DNA of 37,445 bases from CBFGRU01 sp965651255 (GTDB lineage: Bacteria; Planctomycetota; Phycisphaerae; Phycisphaerales; SM1A02): assembly GCA_965651255.1 (NCBI GenBank), contig CBFGRU010000003.1, forward strand, positions 1 through 37,445. Reading direction: 5' to 3'. Both the position numbers and the translations under genes were made by a program. Position 1 is the stretch's first letter. The number at the start of each line of letters is the position of its first letter. The notes under the pieces were generated by a model. It did no database searches, was not told where the DNA came from, and worked only from the letters and a program-made list of their open reading frames with translations. Positions 1 to 7,915 of this stretch are shown one piece after another.

Positions 1-506
1 TTGTTGAAGGCCTTCTGCGCCCACTTGAGCAGTTCGTAGCGTTCGCTGTTGCGCTCGAACTCCTTCTGGCTGTTGATCGTGAGCGCCATGCCCGAGTTGA
101 ACGCATCAACCTGAACGGAGTGATCGATGACGAGGTCGCAGGGAACGAGCGGGTTGACCTTCGTGGCGTCGCCGTTCATGCGGATCATCGCGCTGCGCAG
201 GGCCGCCAGATCGACGACCGCAGGCACACCGGTGAAGTCCTGCAGAACGACGCGGCCGGGCATGAATGGAATCTCGACATCATCAACATGCCGCGCGTCG
301 TAGCGGGCGATCGCTTCAACATCGTCTTTCGTCACGATGTATCCATCGAGCTTGCGCAGGCATGCTTCCAGCAGCACCTTGATGGAGTACGGCAGATTCG
401 CGACCGGCGCGACGCTTTCGAGCGCATCGAGCCGGTAGACCGTGCGTTCACCAAGCGGCGTTTGAATGGTTGACTTTGCGTTGAAGGGATCGTTGGTATT
501 GGCCAT
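1..506 (-). CDS. acnA: Aconitate hydratase A, N-terminal part (cut by window edge)
   Basis: This is the first ~168 residues of an AcnA/IRP1-type aconitase, the [4Fe-4S] enzyme that isomerises citrate to isocitrate in the TCA cycle. The translated minus strand shows family landmarks: LPYSIKVLLEA near residue 38, then GRVVLQDFTGVPAVVDLAALR-type sequence near residues 85-105, and VIDHSVQVD near residue 130. These belong to the N-terminal domain; the cysteines that bind the cluster lie beyond the window edge. Two adjacent ATGs (509 and 506) are possible. A GAGG motif lies 3 nt before the first and 6 nt before the second, so I favour 506. The gene is incomplete only because the window ends. Confidence 0.93.
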   Translation of the reverse strand, partial: MANTNDPFNAKSTIQTPLGERTVYRLDALESVAPVANLPYSIKVLLEACLRKLDGYIVTKDDVEAIARYDARHVDDVEIPFMPGRVVLQDFTGVPAVVDLAALRSAMIRMNGDATKVNPLVPCDLVIDHSVQVDAFNSGMALTINSQKEFERNSERYELLKWAQKAFN

Positions 507-575
507 CATCTGCCTCGAATCAATCGGTGAGTTCTGAATTGAATGCTTCTGCGATTGCCGCCTGGATGGTGAGCA

Positions 576-1607
576 TCATGAATCGGCATCATCATGGTCT
601 GCCGATGAAGTGTTTCGTGTGCTGGGTGAATGCTCGGGTCGATCAGGATTGGAACGGAGCTTCAGTTCCGGCTGCTTCTGCCGGACGATATGCCCCGCAG
701 GAACGGACTGGGTGAGAAAGACCCCGCCGTTGATGACACAGTGATCGCCGATGCGGGTATCGCCGCCGAGAATGGTGGCGCCGGCGTAGACCGTGACGTG
801 ATTGCCGAGGGTTGGGTGACGCTTGACGCCGCGCAGCAATCGGCCGCGCTCATCGCGGGGGAAACTCTTGGCCCCCAGGGTCACTCCCTGATAAACGCGG
901 CAGTGGTTGCCGATCTTCGTCGTCTCGCCGATGACGACGCCCGTTCCGTGATCGATGAAGAACGACTCGCCAATGGTCGCGCCGGGGTGAATGTCGATGC
1001 CGGTGGCGGAGTGCGCCTGCTCTGACATCATCCTCGGAATCATGGGCACCGCGAGGTCGTACAGTTCGTGGGCGAGTCGGTGGGTAGTAAGCGCCACGAT
1101 GCCGGGATAGGAAAAAATAACTTCATCGGTGTGGCGAGCAGCAGGATCACCGTCGAACGCTGCAAGTACATCGAGCGAGAGTAACCGGCGTACATCCGGC
1201 AAACGCAGGAGAAAGGCATCGAGCGACTCGCGGGCCTTGACATCGCATTCGCTGCACTGCTGGTCGAAATCCGGACGTTCATCGTTCATGCCCGCGGTGT
1301 AGCGCAAGGCGCGACGAATCTGCTCGAAGAGAACGTGATCCACCCGTTCGACCAACCGCTCGATCCACGCATCCAGGGCAGCCGACTCCACCTCGCGCGG
1401 ACCAAAGAAGCCCGGATACATCAATGAAAACAAGTCGTGCGCCGCTTCAGCGACGGCTTCGCGACTCGGAAGCGGCATCGAGCCGACATGGTGAGTCCGG
1501 CTGTCGGAGCGTATCGACTCCTGCAGCAGCCGAACGACCGCGCGAACCGGCACTTTCGGGACTTCCTGCGGTTGGTCGGCGCACGCCTCATGCTTCATAG
1601 AAGGCAT
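576..1607 (-). CDS. cysE: Serine O-acetyltransferase (long form)
   Basis: Acetylates L-serine with acetyl-CoA to O-acetylserine, the first committed step of cysteine synthesis. From the ATG at 1607 the protein has 343 residues: an alpha-helical N-terminal region, then a left-handed beta-helix with hexapeptide repeats. Around residues 206-228 it has the GIDIHPGATIG and DHGTGVVIGE motifs, containing the two conserved histidines of the active site, followed by YQGVTLGA. It is longer at the N terminus than E. coli CysE and resembles the EpsC/SATase type. An in-frame ATG at 1682 exists, but the stretch 1635-1677 forms a perfect inverted repeat, so I place the start downstream at 1607 (or 1598). 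No strong ribosome binding site decides between them. A cysteine synthase gene is not adjacent. Function is confident, start is not. Confidence 0.9.
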   Translation of the reverse strand: MPSMKHEACADQPQEVPKVPVRAVVRLLQESIRSDSRTHHVGSMPLPSREAVAEAAHDLFSLMYPGFFGPREVESAALDAWIERLVERVDHVLFEQIRRALRYTAGMNDERPDFDQQCSECDVKARESLDAFLLRLPDVRRLLSLDVLAAFDGDPAARHTDEVIFSYPGIVALTTHRLAHELYDLAVPMIPRMMSEQAHSATGIDIHPGATIGESFFIDHGTGVVIGETTKIGNHCRVYQGVTLGAKSFPRDERGRLLRGVKRHPTLGNHVTVYAGATILGGDTRIGDHCVINGGVFLTQSVPAGHIVRQKQPELKLRSNPDRPEHSPSTRNTSSADHDDADS

Positions 1608-1634
1608 GATATGCACGCATCCCGCCTCGACTCG

Positions 1635-1677
1635 AACAGCCCCGACGAGTGACATGTGCACCACGATCGGGGCTGTT
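1635..1677. terminator. Perfect 11-bp inverted repeat between two minus-strand genes
   Basis: Arms AACAGCCCCGA (1635-1645) and TCGGGGCTGTT (1667-1677) are exact reverse complements separated by 21 nt. On the plus strand the right arm runs into a four-T stretch; on the minus strand there is no T run. It lies between the stop of the secretin-domain gene (1733) and the likely start of the acetyltransferase (1607). It could end the ECF operon transcript imperfectly, or be a leader structure of the acetyltransferase mRNA. The structure is certain, the role is inference. Confidence 0.45.
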
Positions 1678-1732
1678 TTCATGCGCGGAACAGGCCATGT
1701 TCAGACGCAGACATCAGCAGCATGGAATGGAA

Positions 1733-2824
1733 CTACCAGACGCGCTTGGTTCCTGCTTCTTCATCCTTCTGCTCACCGGGTTGAAGTTGCACGACAAGCA
1801 CGGAAGTCCGTTCGCCGATCGGCGTGACACCGAGCACGACGAAATGGCCGATCGGCGCATCGATGGTGGTTTGAATCGAAGCCAGTGTCTTCAATCGCTC
1901 GACGCTTCGACTGGGGCCCGACCCGATGGTGACATCAGTCGTAACTTCCGGTTGCTGTGCCATCATCATGAGCTGAAACGATGGCGCCTCACCCGGACGA
2001 TGGATCAGACGTCCGGAGACCTGCATGTTGACACCGCCCAGTGCGGAAGGCGAGGCCTGGACACTGAACTCCTGATTCATCTTCACCCGCGTCAGCAGAT
2101 TCGCAGCCGTCGCCAGCCCGGAGACACCGAGATTGTCAAGCTCCTTCACAACTGCGCCAAGATCGTTCGGCGTCGGTTTGAGATCGCCATCGGCTCCATC
2201 TGTCACCAGCCACACAATGCGCGCCCGATAGCTGTTGATGGCCGACTCCGACGGCTTGTCGTTGAGCGTATCTGATGCCCGATCGAGTTGAGCGAGCAGA
2301 TCGCCAATACGTTCGAGCAATTCATCTGATGCCTCCGCGACGATCGTGCCGCGATCGCTGTCGAGCGAAAGCTTCACACCCGGTTGGCTGAACATCTCGA
2401 TCAGTGTCTTTTGAATTCCGGGAGTGAGTGTTGTGTTTTCGAGTTGAAACACCTGAATGCGACGGCCAGCGGCGGCCGGTTCAATCGGCCGGTCCAACTC
2501 GCCGACGTACATTCTCACCTGACTGTGACCTTGCTCGGTCGTCCGGACGATCAGCGAGTTCGTGCGACCATCGACACTCATCTGCGCTTCCACCCCCATG
2601 TCGCGAATGACGCGCGCCACATCAATCGCCGAAGCATGGCGAAGCGGAAAGATGACGATGGTTTCCGGAGATCGTTGATCGAAGGTTTTCTCCGATGTAC
2701 CTGCCGAATCCTGGCTTTGTCCGTGGGTCGAGATGCCAAGGGCCGCGAGCGCGATCACCGTAGATGCGATCGTGATCATCATTCGGGCAGGTTTCACATC
2801 AGCCGTGAGTCGTCGATGGTTCAT
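1733..2824 (-). CDS. Secreted protein with two secretin N-type domains, no secretin barrel
   Basis: Encodes 363 residues. A basic N terminus followed by a hydrophobic stretch (about residues 15-31) looks like a signal peptide. Two tandem alpha/beta modules follow (about 54-113 and 122-183). Each has the secretin_N/NolW pattern: a strand such as VIFPLRHASA or IQVFQLENTT, a helix, then TNSLIV or RGTIVAEA-like strands and a terminal helix. The remaining ~165 residues are a beta-rich region I do not recognise. They end in strands (HFVVLGVTPIGERTSVLVVQL) that recall the last strands of secretins, but the protein is too short for a full gated channel. The start codon overlaps the stop of the upstream membrane-protein gene (ATGA at 2821-2824), implying translational coupling in an ECF sigma operon. 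It probably acts in the periplasm; its partner is unknown. Confidence 0.72.
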   Translation of the reverse strand: MNHRRLTADVKPARMMITIASTVIALAALGISTHGQSQDSAGTSEKTFDQRSPETIVIFPLRHASAIDVARVIRDMGVEAQMSVDGRTNSLIVRTTEQGHSQVRMYVGELDRPIEPAAAGRRIQVFQLENTTLTPGIQKTLIEMFSQPGVKLSLDSDRGTIVAEASDELLERIGDLLAQLDRASDTLNDKPSESAINSYRARIVWLVTDGADGDLKPTPNDLGAVVKELDNLGVSGLATAANLLTRVKMNQEFSVQASPSALGGVNMQVSGRLIHRPGEAPSFQLMMMAQQPEVTTDVTIGSGPSRSVERLKTLASIQTTIDAPIGHFVVLGVTPIGERTSVLVVQLQPGEQKDEEAGTKRVW

Positions 2825-3288
2825 GAGTCATTTCCTTCTTCCGGTGTACGATTGATATCGATCGTGGGTGCAGTGGCATGCGCCGATGTCACGGGGTGAA
2901 TCCAGAGAATTGTCACATTCGGATCAGTCGACGGTTCACGTACGACGATCGCATCCCGCTCACTCTCAAACGAAACATGCACTGCATTCGGCGCTGATTC
3001 AGTACTGATTGACGGCTGCTGCCTGCTTGTGCCGGTCATCGGCGCGCGATCTGAACTGGTGAATGATTGAAGCTGCCAGCCCGTGAAGAGCAGCGCCATG
3101 ACGGCCGCGGCAGCGAGCACCGATCGCCTGAAGGTCAATGCGAGCGGTGAACGTTCGGCTGGGCGCGGATGCAGGACAAGTTCTCGATCGAGTCGCGCAA
3201 GGAACGTCGGCGATGGCTGCACCCCTTCGGTCGCCGTTCGAATGAGTGCATCCAGGGCTGCATCGTCATGGTTCCACTCAGGATTCAT
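2821..3288 (-). CDS. Single-pass membrane protein, putative anti-sigma factor
   Basis: This 155-residue protein has a short acidic/helical N-terminal part (1-50), one transmembrane helix (about 52-70, SVLAAAAVMALLFTGW) and an extracytoplasmic tail. The tail is rich in Ser/Thr/Pro and contains a small beta-rich segment (SERDAIVV, VTILWIHP). It overlaps the ECF sigma gene by 11 nt upstream and the secretin-domain gene by 4 nt downstream. A cytoplasmic domain tethered by one helix and encoded directly after an ECF sigma factor is the usual arrangement of an anti-sigma factor. I do not see a zinc-binding HxxxCxxC motif, so it would be a non-ZAS type. The assignment rests on context and topology, not on a recognised domain. 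Confidence 0.6.
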   Translation of the reverse strand: MNPEWNHDDAALDALIRTATEGVQPSPTFLARLDRELVLHPRPAERSPLALTFRRSVLAAAAVMALLFTGWQLQSFTSSDRAPMTGTSRQQPSISTESAPNAVHVSFESERDAIVVREPSTDPNVTILWIHPVTSAHATAPTIDINRTPEEGNDS

Positions 3289-3817
3289 GACTCACCTCCT
3301 CGATGCGCGATCGTGATTCAAGGTGTTGACGAACGTGTTGTCGTGCGAGCGAGAGACTCGACCGCACCGCTCCGGGAGTGGTGCCAAGAATCTCCGCCAC
3401 ATCGCTGATCGCCAATTCTTCACAGGCGACCAGATGCAGCACTTCGCGTTGACGCTCGGGCAGCAATGCCATGGCAGAGAGAACGATGCCTGCCTCTTCG
3501 CGTGATTCACTCGGATTGTTCAGGGATTGCTGCATGATGCTTTCACAATGGCTGAGGTCGAGGCCGGTCCTCGACCCACGCAGACTCCGACGACGCCCTT
3601 CATCTCGCCAGAGATTGGCGCAGATTCGAAACAGCCAGACCCGTCGACGATCGGGATCGCGCAACTGGTCGCGAGATCGCCACGCCCGACACAACGTCTC
3701 CTGCGCCAGATCTTCGGCGAGGTGCATATCGCCCGAGAGCCGCCACGCAAAGCGGAACAAGCGCACGCCATACTCCTCTACCCAGCTGTTCACTTCTGGC
3801 TCGAATCCACATGTCAT
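3278..3817 (-). CDS. ECF-type RNA polymerase sigma factor
   Basis: From the ATG at 3817 the protein has 179 residues, normal for an ECF (group 4) sigma-70 factor. Region 2 is visible near residues 8-60 (LFRFAWRLSGD, then EDLAQETLCRAWR), and region 4 near 115-165 (LLPERQREVLHLV, then the helix-turn-helix ISDVAEILGTTPGAVRSSLSLAR). It would direct RNA polymerase to a small set of promoters, possibly including its own. An upstream TTG at 3868 would add 17 residues not typical of the family, so I prefer the ATG. It is the first gene of a three-gene operon whose members overlap (sigma, membrane protein, secretin-domain protein), which suggests a membrane or envelope signal controls it. Confidence 0.92.
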   Translation of the reverse strand: MTCGFEPEVNSWVEEYGVRLFRFAWRLSGDMHLAEDLAQETLCRAWRSRDQLRDPDRRRVWLFRICANLWRDEGRRRSLRGSRTGLDLSHCESIMQQSLNNPSESREEAGIVLSAMALLPERQREVLHLVACEELAISDVAEILGTTPGAVRSSLSLARQHVRQHLESRSRIEEVSHES

Positions 3818-3976
3818 GGCCGTCCAACCGGGCCGGACAATGCCGACCAGTACCGGACAGACGAACAACGATGCCCATCGTCAATAACAATATCGAAAGA
3901 ATGTCGAATACTGGCGCCAACCCCGACTGGGCGCCCGTTCAGAAGGTGCCATCTTGATGAGGATGGCTCAAGAAAG

Positions 3977-4064
3977 CGGAGAGGGTGGGATTCGAACCCA
4001 CGGTGAACACGAGGCCCACACCGGTTTTCGAGACCGGCCCATTCAGCCGCTCTGGCACCTCTCC
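3977..4064 (-). tRNA. tRNA-Ser (anticodon CGA)
   Basis: The minus strand folds into a class II tRNA. The 7-bp acceptor stem pairs GGAGAGG (4064-4058) with CCTCTCC (3984-3978), with discriminator G at 3977. The anticodon stem CCGGT/ACCGG carries loop CTCGAAA with anticodon CGA, which reads UCG serine codons. There is a long variable arm, as expected for serine, and a T arm GTGGG-TTCGAAT-CCCAC. The 3' CCA is not encoded. It stands alone between the ECF operon and coaC. Confidence 0.96.
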
Positions 4065-4114
4065 GATGGAACGGCCATTGTTTGCCCACACACGCCCAAG
4101 GTCAATGCGCGCGG

Positions 4115-4747
4115 CTAACGTCGCGCAACGAGCACACGACCTACCGCATCGAGCAATTCTTCAGGATCAGGCAATCGGCCGGCCCCGACGGTTCGACACG
4201 CCTGCCAGCCCGTTCCCGGTTCGATGAACTGAAATCCATCTTCGCGCAGTTGCTGAACATTGCGCTGATTCGATGCCTGTTGCCACATCACTTCATTCAT
4301 CGAAGGGGCAATGAGCACCGGCGTTTGCGCCCGGTCGACCGCACTCATCACCAGCGTCACAACATCGTCGGTCAGGCCGTGCGCTAGCTTGCCAAGCAGG
4401 TTCATCGTCGCCGGTGCAAGCAGGACCACGTCTGCACTCCGAGCGATCTGAACATGTTGTGGATCGTGTGCTTCGATATGCTCCCAGATGGCGGTGTACA
4501 CCGGTCTGCCCGAGAGCGCCTGAAACGTCAGCGGCGTGACAAACTTCGTCGCCGAATCTGTCATCAGGACCGTGACATCAGCACCCGCCTGCGCAAGGCG
4601 ACTGACGACCGTGCACACCTTGTAACACGCGATTCCGCCGCTGAGACCGACAATGATGCGTCGGCCACCTACGATGTCAGCTATGTCGGGATGTGCCTTG
4701 CCGGCATCCCGCTCATCGGCGACACGTTGGTTTTTTCGTCTGGCCAC
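4115..4747 (-). CDS. coaC: Phosphopantothenoylcysteine decarboxylase (stand-alone CoaC flavoprotein)
   Basis: This is the decarboxylase of coenzyme A biosynthesis, converting 4'-phosphopantothenoylcysteine to 4'-phosphopantetheine with FMN. The 210 residues match the HFCD flavoprotein fold: the GLSGGIACYK loop (34-43), the catalytic His98 in PQHVQIARSADVVLLAPAT, the substrate motif PSMNEVMW (148-155), and the flap with Cys184 (ACRTVGAGRLP). It ends right after the decarboxylase domain, so the CoaB synthetase half normally fused in bacterial CoaBC (Dfp) is missing here. Translation probably begins at a GTG (4747) preceded by GAGG. It follows rpoZ by 28 nt, the familiar rpoZ-dfp neighbourhood. 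Confidence 0.9.
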   Translation of the reverse strand: MARRKNQRVADERDAGKAHPDIADIVGGRRIIVGLSGGIACYKVCTVVSRLAQAGADVTVLMTDSATKFVTPLTFQALSGRPVYTAIWEHIEAHDPQHVQIARSADVVLLAPATMNLLGKLAHGLTDDVVTLVMSAVDRAQTPVLIAPSMNEVMWQQASNQRNVQQLREDGFQFIEPGTGWQACRTVGAGRLPDPEELLDAVGRVLVARR

Positions 4748-4775
4748 GGGCCCTCAGGGAGCAGACGGCCTGAAT

Positions 4776-4994
4776 TCAATCACTTGATTGAGGTGAAGAC
4801 TGACTGACTTCAAAAGTGATCTTGTCCTGAAGGATCTCATCGATGACCACTTCGAGATCGCTTCGTCCGTTGCGATCGACCAGCGGACGGGCACCGTCGA
4901 TCAATTCCTGCAGCCGGCGCTGAATCAGAGCCGTCAGCTTGAACTTGCCACCAAGCTTGTTTGCAATGTCATCGCTCTTCAATGCTTCGATCAT
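4776..4994 (-). CDS. rpoZ: DNA-directed RNA polymerase omega subunit
   Basis: A 72-residue protein with the omega core: IANKLGGKFKLTALIQRRLQEL near residues 10-32, where conserved N, K, F and R positions contact the beta' subunit, then a short acidic helix (LEVVIDEILQDKI). Omega helps fold and assemble beta' into RNA polymerase. The ATG at 4994 is preceded by AGAGG at good spacing. The gene is followed closely by coaC, an arrangement common in bacteria, and is divergent from the hydrolase gene at 5106 across a ~110-nt gap that must hold both promoters. Small size makes identity rest on the core motif, which is clear. Confidence 0.88.
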   Translation of the reverse strand: MIEALKSDDIANKLGGKFKLTALIQRRLQELIDGARPLVDRNGRSDLEVVIDEILQDKITFEVSQSSPQSSD

Positions 4995-5105
4995 GCTCTA
5001 CCTCTGGCACCCGATGGAACTGGTCAACATCGATTCCAATCACGCCCAATCGGGCACCGGAACCGAGCTGGATGATAGCCCAGCCATGATTTCAAGGCGA
5101 ATGAC

Positions 5106-6029
5106 ATGCAGGATGACCGCCGAGAACCGCCCCCACCGTCCGCCCGCCCGCGACGATCACTTCGCCGACGGATGGCGGTGCGCCTTATTGTCGCGGTGAC
5201 CGTGGTGGCATTTCTCTCACTCTCCGGCTGTATGGAACGTTTCTTTTACTATCCGACTGCAGAACCAACCCCCCCGCCTCGGTCGCATGCCGGGGCGGAA
5301 AAAGTGACGTTCACCTCGTCCGATGGCACGCGATTGACCGGCTGGTTCATCCCCGCCCGGGGCGAGCAGGCCAGCACCCCTGGCCCCGGCATACTCCATG
5401 CCCACGGAAACGCCGGGTCGATGGTCAGCCACCTGTATTTCACCGAGTATCTTCCGCACGCGGGGTTCCATGTCTTCCTCTTTGATTACCGAGGATATGG
5501 CGAAAGCGAAGGCGCCCCACGTCATCGAAACGACCTGATCGCTGATTGCGCTGCAGCCCTGGATGCCCTGCTCGCTCGTCCCGAAGTGGATCCACAACGA
5601 ATCGGCCTGTACGGTCAATCGCTCGGGGGTTCGATCGGGATCAATGTTGCGGCTGAGCGACGGGAGATTCGCGCCGCGGCACTCGAATCACCCTTCACGA
5701 GTTGGCGTGATGCTGCTGCATCCGCCCTCGGCGGTGCGTCCCCCGGTTTGATCGCGCGTGCCGTGTCGTCGCTGTTCATTCATGACCATCGACGGGCCGA
5801 CGAGGCGCTTCGGCGCTTTGCGCGGCCGACACTCATTCTCCACGGCACAGCCGATTCGATTGTCCCCATCACCCACGGCCGACGAATGCGCGAGGCCGCA
5901 CCGGAACATACTGAACTTGTTGAACTTCCCGGCGGCGACCATAACTCGTTGCGCGATTCGCACCCGGAGGTTGAGTCGCTTGTGATTGACTTCTTTCGGC
6001 GCGAACTCGCGCCCGGCCCGGATTTGTAG
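5106..6029 (+). CDS. Alpha/beta hydrolase lipoprotein (Bem46/ABHD13-like)
   Basis: The 307 residues begin with an Arg-rich stretch and a hydrophobic helix (about 24-40) ending in the lipobox LSGC (Cys42), so the protein is probably lipid-anchored. The rest is a serine hydrolase domain: oxyanion loop HAHGNAG (98-104), DYRGYGESEG (127-136), nucleophile elbow GQSLGG with Ser172, Asp250 in HGTADSIVP and His279 in GGDHNS. These three form a complete catalytic triad, so it should be active as an esterase, peptidase or thioesterase; the substrate cannot be told. The ATG at 5106 has AAGG eight bases upstream. An internal ATG (5172) would also keep the signal sequence. It is likely the first gene of the 5106-9222 plus-strand run. 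Confidence 0.85.
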   Translation: MQDDRREPPPPSARPRRSLRRRMAVRLIVAVTVVAFLSLSGCMERFFYYPTAEPTPPPRSHAGAEKVTFTSSDGTRLTGWFIPARGEQASTPGPGILHAHGNAGSMVSHLYFTEYLPHAGFHVFLFDYRGYGESEGAPRHRNDLIADCAAALDALLARPEVDPQRIGLYGQSLGGSIGINVAAERREIRAAALESPFTSWRDAAASALGGASPGLIARAVSSLFIHDHRRADEALRRFARPTLILHGTADSIVPITHGRRMREAAPEHTELVELPGGDHNSLRDSHPEVESLVIDFFRRELAPGPDL

Positions 6030-6101
6030 AAATCTGCGCAGGGCCTACACTCGGGATTCGTCCGTCTCCGGTGTCGATCGACCCGATGACCGAGAGTTGC
6101 C

Positions 6102-7913
6102 ATGCCCTCACGCCTGCAGCGACGACTTCGACTCTTCGGCACGCGCCTTGGCCTGGAAGGTGACTGGTATCTTCTCGTCATTGCATCGGCGATCGGGATC
6201 CTCATGGGCGGGGTAGCGCTGCTCTTCATCGCCCCGATTCGCCTCGTAGAACACTGGGCAGAGTATGAAGCCAGCCGATCGTTGCTTTTCTGGATCGTAC
6301 CGATCGCGCCGGTCATCGGCGGCCTGATGACCGGTCTCATCCTGTATCGAGGGAAGGACACCTCCCACGGGCCGGGCGTGACTTCAGTCATGTACGCCGT
6401 CTACCGCGAGAAGGGACTGCTGCCCTTTCGGCTCATACCGAAGAAATGGATCGCCTCGACCGTCACGATCTGCTCGGGCGGATCGGCGGGTGCGGAGGGC
6501 CCAATTGTGACGATTGGCGCCGCCGTCGGCTCGACATTCTCGCGCTGGCTGCGACTGAACCCGCAGATGCGAACCACCCTGCTCGGATGCGGCGCCGCCG
6601 CAGGAATCGCATCCGTCTTCAACGCGCCCTTCGCGGGTGTGTTCTTCGTGGTCGAAGTCCTCCTGAGAGACTTTTCCCTGCGCGTGTTCATTCCGATCGT
6701 TGTCGCGTCGGTCATTTCAGCCGCGTGGACTCAGACCATACTCGGCACCAATGAACCGGTCTTCGGCGTGGGATCAGAGTTCCTGGCCAGAAGTGAACAC
6801 TTCAACGTCCTTGAGATTCCCAACTATCTCATGCTCGGACTCGCGTGCGGCATCCTTGCGCCGTTCTTCGTTCGATCGCTCTTCTGGACGGATGACCTCT
6901 TTGAACGATGGCGTATCTCGCCAATCATCAAACCGGCGATCGGTGGCATGGGTGTGGGACTGCTTGGGATCGGCTACCTTCTCATCTTCACCCCGACCCA
7001 CAACCTGCCGGCCTTCTTCGCGAACGGGTATCCGGTGATTCGCGATCTGCTGGATCCGGATTTCTACCTGATTGACGCTGCCACACTCAGGCCTGTCGGC
7101 GCGTTGCTCGGTGTATTGCTTGCGATCACAGTGCTGAAAGCGCTCGCGACCTGCCTGACCATCGGCTCAGGCGGCTCCGGGGGACTGTTCGCACCGTCAC
7201 TCATGCTCGGTGCCGGCGTTGGCGGCACGTTCGGCACGATTGTCGCCCGCCTTCACTGGTTCGATTCGGCCACGCCGGCGCACTACGCGCTCGTCGGAAT
7301 GGCAGCCATGGTGGCCGCACTCGTCCACGCCCCATTGACCGGCATTCTCCTGGTCTATGAACTGACGCGAAGCTACGAGATCATGCTGCCGCTGATGTTC
7401 GCCGCGGTGATCTCAACCGTTGTGGCACGCTCGATTCAGCGCGACAGCGTGTACTCATGGAAGCTGGTCCGCCGCGGCGTACGGGTCGGAGCCATGAGCG
7501 ACCTGACCATCCTCCGCCGATTGAGCGTCAGTGATGTTCCGCTTGTGGACCCCGTGATTGTTCATCCGGAAGAGTCGGCTCAACGTCTGCTCGATCTCTC
7601 TGAACAACACGCGGTGAGTGACTTTGTGGTGACCGATGCCGGCAATCAGTACGTGGGAATGGTCTGCGGAGCTGATCTTCGCACAGCGCTGCTGGAGCGG
7701 GAAGCGATTCCACTCCTGCTCGTTTATGAATTGCAGCGGACGAATCTGCCCGTCGTCGCCATGGAAGAGACGCTGGACATCGTGCTCGACAAGTTTGCAC
7801 GAAATGATGCCCACAGTCTCGCGGTATTGGATCACCATGATCAACACCCAATCGGCGTGATTACGCGCGATCGTCTCATGCGTGCGTACCAGCACGCGCT
7901 GGAGCGCGACTGA
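6102..7913 (+). CDS. ClC-family chloride channel/antiporter with C-terminal CBS pair
   Basis: This 603-residue polytopic membrane protein is of the ClC type and moves chloride (or another halide) across the inner membrane, either as a channel or in exchange for protons. Visible ClC landmarks are the SHGPGV loop (88-93) in the place of the first selectivity motif, GAEGP (130-134) with the gating glutamate Glu132, and GSGGSGGLFAPSL in the second half (the GxFxP filter motif). The last ~125 residues contain two CBS-type modules (starting near VDPVIVHPEES and LPVVAMEETLD), which commonly bind adenine nucleotides and regulate transport. The stop is 2 nt before the rnpA start codon, so the two are probably co-transcribed, an unusual partner for rnpA. 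Confidence 0.93.
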   Translation: MPSRLQRRLRLFGTRLGLEGDWYLLVIASAIGILMGGVALLFIAPIRLVEHWAEYEASRSLLFWIVPIAPVIGGLMTGLILYRGKDTSHGPGVTSVMYAVYREKGLLPFRLIPKKWIASTVTICSGGSAGAEGPIVTIGAAVGSTFSRWLRLNPQMRTTLLGCGAAAGIASVFNAPFAGVFFVVEVLLRDFSLRVFIPIVVASVISAAWTQTILGTNEPVFGVGSEFLARSEHFNVLEIPNYLMLGLACGILAPFFVRSLFWTDDLFERWRISPIIKPAIGGMGVGLLGIGYLLIFTPTHNLPAFFANGYPVIRDLLDPDFYLIDAATLRPVGALLGVLLAITVLKALATCLTIGSGGSGGLFAPSLMLGAGVGGTFGTIVARLHWFDSATPAHYALVGMAAMVAALVHAPLTGILLVYELTRSYEIMLPLMFAAVISTVVARSIQRDSVYSWKLVRRGVRVGAMSDLTILRRLSVSDVPLVDPVIVHPEESAQRLLDLSEQHAVSDFVVTDAGNQYVGMVCGADLRTALLEREAIPLLLVYELQRTNLPVVAMEETLDIVLDKFARNDAHSLAVLDHHDQHPIGVITRDRLMRAYQHALERD

Positions 7914-7915
7914 TT

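Noticed and set aside
3818..3976. Promoter for the ECF operon
   Set aside because: A few TATTGT-like and TTGAC-like elements are visible but none at acceptable spacing; I could not support one.
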